Shown here piece by piece: positions 1 through 6,810 of a stretch of 6,810 nucleotides of DNA (positions within the stretch are counted from its first letter, which is position 1; each line of letters opens with the position of its first letter). This DNA is from Alphaproteobacteria bacterium (GTDB taxonomy: Bacteria > Pseudomonadota > Alphaproteobacteria > UBA828), in NCBI GenBank assembly GCA_022826345.1, contig JAJDVB010000169.1, positions 1 to 6,810 on the forward strand, given 5' to 3'. The translations under genes and the position numbers were made by a program. The notes beneath the pieces were generated by a model. That model worked only from the letters and a program-made list of their open reading frames with translations. It ran no database searches and was not told the origin of the DNA.

Positions 1-338
1 ACCGGCGCGCTCGGTGAACTCGGCAAAGCGTTGCAGACCCGTTCCGAGTTGCGGTTGCGACAAGGAGCAGACGTTCCGGCGAGGTCCGCGCTATTCCGTC
101 TCATGGTGTTGGGCACATTGTGGGGCCCGCGGGCGCAACCGCGAGGAATCGCGCCCGATGTAATGGAGGTGAATGGCGGCCAGACTCCCGCAGCAGCGAC
201 GGATACCCGGCTGCGCGACCGCTACGAAGGGGACACGCTCGGCATCGTCGATTGCGGCGTTCAGCCGCGGTTCGACGCCGCGGCGAACCCCGGACGAAGC
301 CAGCGAACGTGAGACGCTGTCCGGCGAGATGTAAGGGA
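1..338. other. Region without a confident gene; possible 3' end of a convergent gene
   Basis: No recognisable protein family lies here. One plus-strand frame is open from the window edge to a TGA at 310-312, which would end 44 bases from the acylase stop in a convergent arrangement. Its third-position GC is only about 70-75% by hand count, and the exactly complementary minus frame is open too, so base composition does not decide the strand. A second candidate is a 53-residue plus-strand ORF at 173-334, whose ATG directly abuts an anti-SD-like GGAGGTGA (165-172). That spacing is too short for efficient initiation, and the product is Arg/Ser-rich with no recognised motif. A 10-base palindrome, GCCCGCGGGC, lies at 125-134. 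Intergenic sequence, a gene tail and a decayed gene all remain possible. Confidence 0.25.
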
Positions 339-370
339 TGCGCCCACCTGGCGTGCTTACCGTGGGCGCA
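339..370 (-). terminator. Hairpin straddling the acylase stop codon, terminator-like
   Basis: Two perfect 9-base arms, TGCGCCCAC (339-347) and GTGGGCGCA (362-370), flank a 14-base loop that contains the acylase TAA stop (357-359). On the minus strand the stem is followed by TCCCTTACAT, which is only weakly T-rich. It is therefore not a classical intrinsic terminator, but the position fits transcription termination or 3'-end protection of the acylase mRNA. It could act in both directions if a convergent gene exists. Confidence 0.4.
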
Positions 371-2786
371 GGGTCAAGATGCCGAGGGCACCGTCCTCCA
401 ACCGGGCACGATCGGTGAGCATGGGCAAGTAGCGACCGTCGCGCCAGGGCTCGGCGAAGTCTTCGTAATGCGAGGACAGCGGGTTGCCCGACTGGCCCGT
501 GCTGACGATGAACACCGAGCGCTCGAGGTCTCCAAGGTCGTACACCGCGCGGTAGCCGGCGCCGTGGTTCTGAGCGAAAGGTGCCTCCGGATCGCTCACG
601 TCGAAGCCACCGGCCTTCACCGTGTCCTTCTCTCCGCCGCTCGGCAGCTTCACCTCGAACCATGACCCGATGGCGGGAACCTCGCCGAGTATGCGGTGCT
701 TCATGTGCACCGCGTGGGCCTCGCCCCAGCGCCACGCGCTCATGTCCCGGCCATGGTCCGCGGAAAGGAACGCCAGTGCCCCGTCAAGAGCTCCTGAGAC
801 GGCCTCCGCACAGCCCTCCCGTTCTTCGGTCGTCACCACGTCGCACCAAGCCTTGCGCAGGGTGAGCGCGCGGTGGATCGTCTCGGGCCGGATCTTCCAG
901 TAGTCCTCGAACGCCTCGCCGAGCTCGTCGGCGAAGAGAACGCGCATCAGCGCGCGCAGCCATGCCATGTAGATCAATGGCTCGGGACGGTCGCGCGACA
1001 TGACGCGATCCCACCCCTCCAGCATGGCGACGGCGAGGCGTGAGTGATCGCTCGACGGCTCGACCAGAGGAAGCAGGACCGGCAGCAGCCTCGCCGCCGA
1101 AAGCGAGTAGATGTCCTGCTGGATCGCGGCGAAGCTCGCCACGTCGTGCGAAGCCCGCGCGTCGAGCAATGCCTCGATCCGCTGCGCGCGGTACGGTGGA
1201 GCCCATACATCGGTCAGGTAATGCGGATAGTCGAGGGGAACGATCCGGTTGTTGGCGCTCACGACCCTGCCCGACTGCGGGTTGTAGGCGCGGGGGAGGT
1301 CCTCAAAGGGGACCCAGCCAACCCAGTCGTGTGCGCCGGTCCAGCCCGGCGCCGGCATGTGTCCCTGGCCGGAGGCCCGGATCGGCACACGTCCCGGTGC
1401 GATATAGCCGATATTGCCGTCCCGATCCGCGAACACGATGGTCTGCTGCGGAACAGTCACGTCCCGCAGAGCCTCGACGAAGCCGTCCCAATCCTCTGCG
1501 GCAGGCGCACGCACCAGCGCCTCGGCCGTACGGTCGTTCTCGGCCAGCGCCGTCCAGGCGAAGGCCAGCACATGTCCTTCCTCCAGAAACTGCGCGCTCT
1601 CCTCAACCACGTCGGAGATCACCGGTCCGTGGCGCGTCTCGCGAACGACAAGCTCGACCGTGTCTTCGCCGCTGACGGCGATGCTCTCGGTGCGAACCTC
1701 GAAGGGCAAGCTCCCCTCAGGCGCGAGGTAACGGCTGCGATCGCCGGGGTCGAGCCGCTCTATGAAGAGATCCTGCACATCGGAGCCAGTGTTGGTGAAG
1801 CCCCAGGCGAAGTGCCGGTTGTGACCGAGCAGCGGGAATGGGAGGCCGGGAAGAGTGGCGCCGACGATCTCGAACTCGGGCGTCGAGACATGAGCCAGGT
1901 ACCACACACCCGGTATCTCCAGACGCAGGTGCGGGTCGTTCGCCAGCAGCGGCTTGCCCGAGGCCGTGAGTTCGCCGGCGACGGCCCAGCTGTTGGAGCC
2001 GAAACCGGAGACCCGCGCGCCCGGTGTCGAAGCGATAAGCGCGCCGTAGTCGATATCGGCAGACACGGCGGCGCCGGGCACGGTGTGCGGGCCCGGTGCA
2101 GGGTCGTCCGGGTGCTGGGCCCAGAGGTCCTGCATCTGACCTGCGTCGAGCGTGCCGGCCAGTCTTGCACGCAGCAGCTCGTCCCGGAAATTGTCGCCAA
2201 GGTCCCAGGCCATGATCTTGAGCCAGACCAGACTGTCGGCCGGACGCCAGGGCGCGGGCTCATGGCCGAGCAGCTGAAACTCAAGCGGCAGCAGCCCCGA
2301 ACGTGTCTCCAGCCACGCGTTCACACCGGCGGCATACGCCTCGTAGATTGCCTGCGTCTCAGGCGAGAGCGCCTCGAAGTTGCGCTCGGCCACCCGGTAG
2401 AGGCCCAGCGTGCGCAGGAACCTGTCGGTCTCCAAGCCCGGCTCGCCCACTACCTCGGCAAGCCGTGCAGAGCCGATCCTGCGCTGCATCTCAAGCTGCC
2501 AGAGCCGGTCCTGCGCGTGGACGTAGCCCATGGCAAAGGCGCCATCTCTCGCCGAGCGCGCGTAAATGTGTGGGATCGCATTCGCATCGCGCACGATCTC
2601 CACCGGGGCATCGAGGCCCGCAACGGTCTCGCTTCCGTCGTAGGACGGAAGGGAAAGCCACGAGCACGAACCGACGGCGAGCAGCACGGAAAGAAGCGCG
2701 AACGGCACGAGACCGCTGCCGATCGGCAAACCGCCTGGAAGCCGTGAACGCCAAACATCACCGGCATTGCGAGTCTCGCCGCTCAT
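357..2786 (-). CDS. Penicillin acylase family protein (Ntn hydrolase), envelope-targeted
   Basis: This 809-residue precursor belongs to the penicillin acylase/AHL acylase family, which hydrolyses amide bonds of acylated small molecules after self-cleavage into alpha and beta chains. The N-terminal domain carries IPHIYA (71-76) and GYVHAQDRLWQLEMQRR (87-103). The autocleavage site is Gly263-Ser264 in GFGSNSWAVAG (261-271), with Ser264 as the predicted N-terminal nucleophile. LANDPHL (281-287) and SANNRIV (510-516) follow, and an Asn of the latter matches the expected oxyanion-hole position. Residues 26-38 are hydrophobic and end in VGSC (38-41), so the protein may be a lipoprotein acylated at Cys41 or an N-terminally anchored periplasmic enzyme. 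The ATG at 2786 is preferred over an in-frame TTG at 2861 because it has a good ribosome site and the longer form would read through a palindrome. Length is normal and no lesion is seen. The substrate is unknown; penicillin, N-acyl-homoserine lactones and other acyl amides are all possible. Confidence 0.93.
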   Translation of the reverse strand: MSGETRNAGDVWRSRLPGGLPIGSGLVPFALLSVLLAVGSCSWLSLPSYDGSETVAGLDAPVEIVRDANAIPHIYARSARDGAFAMGYVHAQDRLWQLEMQRRIGSARLAEVVGEPGLETDRFLRTLGLYRVAERNFEALSPETQAIYEAYAAGVNAWLETRSGLLPLEFQLLGHEPAPWRPADSLVWLKIMAWDLGDNFRDELLRARLAGTLDAGQMQDLWAQHPDDPAPGPHTVPGAAVSADIDYGALIASTPGARVSGFGSNSWAVAGELTASGKPLLANDPHLRLEIPGVWYLAHVSTPEFEIVGATLPGLPFPLLGHNRHFAWGFTNTGSDVQDLFIERLDPGDRSRYLAPEGSLPFEVRTESIAVSGEDTVELVVRETRHGPVISDVVEESAQFLEEGHVLAFAWTALAENDRTAEALVRAPAAEDWDGFVEALRDVTVPQQTIVFADRDGNIGYIAPGRVPIRASGQGHMPAPGWTGAHDWVGWVPFEDLPRAYNPQSGRVVSANNRIVPLDYPHYLTDVWAPPYRAQRIEALLDARASHDVASFAAIQQDIYSLSAARLLPVLLPLVEPSSDHSRLAVAMLEGWDRVMSRDRPEPLIYMAWLRALMRVLFADELGEAFEDYWKIRPETIHRALTLRKAWCDVVTTEEREGCAEAVSGALDGALAFLSADHGRDMSAWRWGEAHAVHMKHRILGEVPAIGSWFEVKLPSGGEKDTVKAGGFDVSDPEAPFAQNHGAGYRAVYDLGDLERSVFIVSTGQSGNPLSSHYEDFAEPWRDGRYLPMLTDRARLEDGALGILTLRPR

Positions 2787-2791
2787 GATCG

Positions 2792-2798
2792 CCCCCTT
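2792..2798 (-). promoter_or_regulatory. Ribosome binding site fixing the acylase start
   Basis: On the minus strand AAGGGGG lies 5 bases before the ATG at 2786. No comparable site precedes the in-frame TTG at 2861, so this supports the 809-residue form over the 834-residue form. Confidence 0.7.
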
Positions 2799-2820
2799 GT
2801 AGCCTTCCCTTCTCAGACAA

Positions 2821-2844
2821 GCGCCGCCTCGATCGAGGCGGCGC
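2821..2844 (-). terminator. 24-bp perfect palindrome between the mini-protein gene and the acylase
   Basis: The arm GCGCCGCCTCGA (2821-2832) is followed immediately by its exact reverse complement (2833-2844). As RNA it can form a 10-bp, almost all-GC stem closed by a GAUC tetraloop. It begins 29 bases downstream of the mini-protein stop and ends 34 bases before the acylase ATG. On the minus strand the next bases are TTGTCTGAG, a short and imperfect U tract. An intrinsic terminator or attenuator that separates the two genes is the simplest reading. A dyad operator or an mRNA-stabilising hairpin is the alternative. Confidence 0.6.
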
Positions 2845-2873
2845 TCTCCGTCAATCGACAACAGACGCTAACA

Positions 2874-3080
2874 TTACTCTGCAGCGCACGGATTGCAGGG
2901 GTTGCAGGCGTCCCCGTCGTCATCGGCCGCACACGGGTTGCAGGGATTGCGCGGGTTGCAAGCCTCGTGCGAGGCCGCGACGACAAGCGGCGCGTCCGCA
3001 GCGGACACGGCCGAAGGCGCGAGCGCGGCACCGGCCGCCATGGTCACGACTGTCGTGGCAACGACGGTTTCCTTGAGCAC
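2874..3080 (-). CDS. Small secreted Cys-Asn-Pro repeat protein (68 aa), function unknown
   Basis: A GTG start at 3080, preceded by GGGGAGGAG, opens a 68-residue reading frame. Residues 1-27 look like a Sec signal peptide: a Lys at position 3, a hydrophobic Val/Ala/Thr stretch at about 5-24, and a likely signal peptidase I site at AVSA|AD (24-27). The mature part is only about 41 residues. It has two repeats, ACNPRNPCNPCAA (40-52) and ACNPCNPCAA (58-67), joined by an acidic DDDGD (53-57). Six cysteines (41, 47, 50, 59, 62, 65) show a mostly three-residue Cys-x-x-Cys spacing. I do not recognise a characterised family. Cys density and export suggest metal binding, disulfide chemistry or a post-translationally modified peptide, but that is inference. 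It lies 274 bases downstream of mreB and 87 bases upstream of the acylase, with hairpins on both sides, so it may be its own transcript. Confidence 0.75.
   Translation of the reverse strand: MLKETVVATTVVTMAAGAALAPSAVSAADAPLVVAASHEACNPRNPCNPCAADDDGDACNPCNPCAAE
2880..2909 (-). repeat. CNP repeat unit 2 (coding)
   Basis: These 30 bases encode ACNPCNPCAA, residues 58-67 of the mini-protein. On the plus strand the core reads as GGATTGCAG followed by GGGTTGCAG, a degenerate 9-base unit that recurs in repeat unit 1. This suggests growth by local duplication. Confidence 0.7.
2925..2963 (-). repeat. CNP repeat unit 1 (coding)
   Basis: These 39 bases encode ACNPRNPCNPCAA, residues 40-52. Compared with unit 2 it has one extra Asn-Pro-Cys-type triplet. 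Its Arg44 (CGC) stands where the periodicity predicts Cys (TGC), a one-base difference. Confidence 0.7.
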
Positions 3081-3088
3081 TGCGTGCT

Positions 3089-3097
3089 CTCCTCCCC
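3089..3097 (-). promoter_or_regulatory. Ribosome binding site for the GTG-started mini-protein
   Basis: GGGGAGGAG on the minus strand ends 8 bases before the GTG at 3080. It is the reason for choosing this start: the only in-frame ATG upstream (3338) would add 86 residues of unlikely Arg-rich sequence and bury the signal peptide. An ATG at codon 14 would destroy the signal peptide. Confidence 0.7.
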
Positions 3098-3300
3098 GCA
3101 GGTTCCCGTTGAGGCAGAGTCTTCCACAGCCGCTGCGGGCGCCGGACCGCGTGAAGCCCAAGCCATTTTCCAGGTAGGGTCGTGGTTGCAGGGCAGACGA
3201 GCGCTCCTGAGGCGATGTGCATCGTCGAATCTGCGGCCCGAGTTTCTCGAAGGCTTGCAGCGGCGCGAGCAGCCCGAACCGGCAAGGCCTTCGCCGACTG

Positions 3301-3325
3301 CGCTCGGCGCCCCGCCCGCCGAGCG
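3301..3325 (-). terminator. GC-rich hairpin just after mreB
   Basis: CGCTCGGCG (3301-3309) and CGCCGAGCG (3317-3325) form a perfect 9-bp stem with a 7-base loop, 29 bases downstream of the mreB stop. The minus strand continues CAGTCGGCG with no U tract, so it would need Rho or act as an RNA-stabilising structure. The rest of 3081-3354 shows no supportable gene. It presumably holds the promoter of the mini-protein, although I found no convincing -35/-10 pair. Confidence 0.4.
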
Positions 3326-3354
3326 AACGGCAGCGCAAGCCACTCTGGCGGCGG

Positions 3355-4398
<1,044 letters not shown>

Positions 4399-4414
4399 CT
4401 ACGCCTCCCGAACG

Positions 4415-4426
4415 GCGACGCGTCGC
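4415..4426. promoter_or_regulatory. 12-bp palindrome in the mreB leader
   Basis: GCGACGCGTCGC is a perfect dyad lying 20 to 31 bases upstream of the mreB ATG. It could be an operator half-site pair or a small RNA hairpin just before the ribosome site. In GC-rich DNA a 12-bp palindrome can also occur by chance. Confidence 0.3.
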
Positions 4427-4480
4427 AGAAGCCGCGTCCGACGCCCACAGGCTCAAAGCTCCTGAGGCCGTATCCGGGCA

Positions 4481-4508
4481 CCTAGACCGATTCGCGGCAT
4501 GCTGGCAA
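4481..4508 (-). promoter_or_regulatory. Weak promoter candidate for mreB
   Basis: On the minus strand TTGCCA (4503-4508) matches five of six bases of the -35 consensus. It is followed after 16 bases by TCTAGG (4481-4486), which matches only three of six -10 bases. It would give a 5' leader of about 80 bases. The call rests on position as much as sequence. Confidence 0.2.
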
Positions 4509-4516
4509 GCAGTAGG

Positions 4517-4532
4517 GCTCATCTGCTCATCT
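4517..4532. repeat. Tandem 8-base repeat GCTCATCT x2
   Basis: GCTCATCT occurs twice without a gap (4517-4524 and 4525-4532), just upstream of the candidate mreB promoter. It could be a direct-repeat binding site for a regulator, or chance. Confidence 0.35.
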
Positions 4533-4706
4533 CGGTCGGGCGGGTCACACGAGGATGCGCATCAAGGTGGCGTCTCGATACTGGCTCTGCTGCAGGGCCT
4601 CCGCAAAGGAGACAGGTGACGCTGCCCGTGTCGATTTACACCTTGGACAGCGGTCGCGGACGCCCAGATTCTCTCCCGCAGCCACCTGCGAACCGGGGGA
4701 GGAGGA

Positions 4707-4763
4707 ATGTTCTTGCTTGTGGAGACGGTAACCGGCATGGAGGTGGAATCCGGTACCGACTGA
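4707..4763 (+). CDS. Possible 18-residue leader ORF upstream of iorA
   Basis: An ATG at 4707 follows the purine-rich run GGGGGAGGAGGA and opens a frame for MFLLVETVTGMEVESGTD, ending in TGA 55 bases before iorA. The ribosome-site-like sequence is strong, but GGAGG (4698-4702) sits only 4 bases from the ATG, closer than optimal. The second half of the frame overlaps a hairpin, an arrangement that recalls leader-peptide control. The peptide has no run of one amino acid and no known homologue to me, so a chance ORF is at least as likely. Confidence 0.22.
   Translation: MFLLVETVTGMEVESGTD
4727..4757 (+). other. Hairpin in the iorA leader
   Basis: GGTAACCGG (4727-4735) can pair with CCGGTACC (4750-4757), giving an 8-bp stem with one bulged A and a 14-base loop. 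It ends 61 bases before the iorA ATG and overlaps the possible leader ORF. No T tract follows, so it is not a simple terminator. A role in mRNA stability or leader control is only a guess. Confidence 0.3.
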
Positions 4764-4806
4764 CGCTTGCGCTATGCCAGCGAGCGAGTGCCGGTCCATA
4801 TCCATT

Positions 4807-4812
4807 AGGAGG
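4807..4812 (+). promoter_or_regulatory. Ribosome binding site fixing the iorA start
   Basis: AGGAGG lies 6 bases before the ATG at 4819. A second in-frame ATG at 4828 would have a 15-base spacing, so the first is preferred. Confidence 0.75.
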
Positions 4813-4818
4813 ATGTAG

Positions 4819-5271
4819 ATGATTTCGATGAAGATCAACGGGGTCAGCCGCCAGTTCCACGGCGATCCCGACATGCCGCTGCTCTGGTATGTCCGGGACG
4901 AGCTCGGACTGACGGGGACCAAGTTCGGCTGCGGCGCCGCGCTCTGCGGCGCCTGCACGATCCACCTGGACGGCGAGGCCGTCCGCTCCTGCGTCACCGC
5001 GGTCTCGGAAGCCAACGGCAAGGACGTGACTACCATCGAGGGTCTCGACGCCGAGGGCAACCACCCGGTGCAGCGGGCGTGGCGCGCGCACAACGTGCCG
5101 CAGTGCGGCTACTGCCAGTCCGGCCAGATCATGTCGGCGGCGGCGCTGCTCAACGAGAACCCCGACCCCAGCGACGTAGAGATCGTTGACGGCATGTCCG
5201 GCAACATCTGTCGCTGCGGCACCTACCAGCGGATCTTCTCTGCGGTCCGCACAGCGGCGCAGGAGGTCTGA
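4819..5271 (+). CDS. iorA: (2Fe-2S)-binding small subunit of an IorA-type molybdenum hydroxylase
   Basis: This 150-residue protein is the iron-sulfur subunit of a xanthine dehydrogenase superfamily enzyme, close in size and layout to isoquinoline 1-oxidoreductase alpha subunit. It passes electrons from the molybdenum site to an external acceptor. The N-terminal plant-ferredoxin-type cluster is bound by Cys38, Cys43, Cys46 and Cys58 (CGAALCGAC ... SC). The second cluster, in the four-helix domain, is bound by Cys96 and Cys99 (QCGYCQSGQ) and Cys131 and Cys133 (NICRCGTY). All eight ligands are present. There is no signal peptide, so export would have to occur as a folded complex with the Tat-targeted large subunit. 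Only two bases separate its TGA from the next ATG, which implies co-transcription. The true substrate cannot be told: N-heterocycles and aldehydes are both used by relatives, and the name indicates the family type. Confidence 0.93.
   Translation: MISMKINGVSRQFHGDPDMPLLWYVRDELGLTGTKFGCGAALCGACTIHLDGEAVRSCVTAVSEANGKDVTTIEGLDAEGNHPVQRAWRAHNVPQCGYCQSGQIMSAAALLNENPDPSDVEIVDGMSGNICRCGTYQRIFSAVRTAAQEV
5261..5266 (+). promoter_or_regulatory. Ribosome binding site for iorB inside the end of iorA
   Basis: AGGAGG within the last codons of iorA lies 7 bases before the ATG at 5274. It supports a coupled iorA-iorB translation unit and places the Tat signal at the very N-terminus. Confidence 0.75.
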
Positions 5272-5273
5272 TC

Positions 5274-6810
<1,537 letters not shown>

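Noticed and set aside
1044..2747. A 567-codon plus-strand open frame antisense to the acylase
   Set aside because: It lies wholly opposite a gene with clear family motifs, and its product is Arg/His/Gly-rich without motifs. Long antisense frames are expected in high-GC coding DNA.
2787..2861. N-terminal extension of the acylase from a TTG at 2861
   Set aside because: It would translate through the 24-bp palindrome, has no ribosome site, and puts a charged stretch before the signal segment. The ATG at 2786 has a good site.
2880..2963. CRISPR-like repeat
   Set aside because: The short degenerate units are coding CNP repeats with no uniform spacers and only two blocks.
3081..3338. N-terminal extension of the small Cys protein from 3338
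   Set aside because: The added 86 residues are Arg/Gly/Ser-rich and would bury the signal peptide. The GTG at 3080 has a strong ribosome site.
4681..4800. Resemblance of parts of the iorA leader to a TPP-type or cobalamin-type riboswitch
   Set aside because: Only a short string (ATGCCAGCG) resembles a TPP core. The other required conserved boxes of either class are absent.
4545..4812. Minus-strand frame with a CPRC motif ending at 4545
   Set aside because: It has one CxxC only, mixed third codon positions, no clear ribosome site, and its frame continues antisense into iorA.

Overview
The window is GC-rich (roughly two-thirds G+C by eye), with clear Shine-Dalgarno sites and protein families that fit an Alphaproteobacterium or similar high-GC proteobacterium. 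That assignment is inference, because there is no rRNA or other marker gene here.

Layout: three genes lie on the minus strand, read right to left: mreB (3355-4395), a 68-residue secreted Cys-Asn-Pro repeat mini-protein (2874-3080, GTG start), and an 809-residue penicillin-acylase-family Ntn hydrolase (357-2786). A 423-base divergent intergenic region (4396-4818) separates mreB from two tightly packed plus-strand genes. These are an IorA-like two-[2Fe-2S] subunit (4819-5271) and an IorB-like Tat-exported molybdopterin subunit (from 5274, cut off by the window end). The first 356 bases have no confident gene. They hold an ambiguous open frame convergent with the acylase and a hairpin that straddles the acylase stop codon.

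How the genes may work together: IorA and IorB form a molybdenum hydroxylase of the xanthine dehydrogenase superfamily, probably working in the periplasm. MreB is the actin-like organiser of lateral wall synthesis. It stands alone here, without mreC directly downstream. Hairpins lie between the minus-strand genes, so mreB, the mini-protein and the acylase may be separate transcription units rather than one operon.

The least explained object is the small CNP-repeat protein. It has a Sec-type signal peptide and six cysteines in two short repeats, and sits between mreB and an envelope hydrolase. It could be a metal- or redox-active secreted peptide, but no function can be assigned from the sequence alone. 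I saw no mobile element, CRISPR array, tRNA or rRNA.
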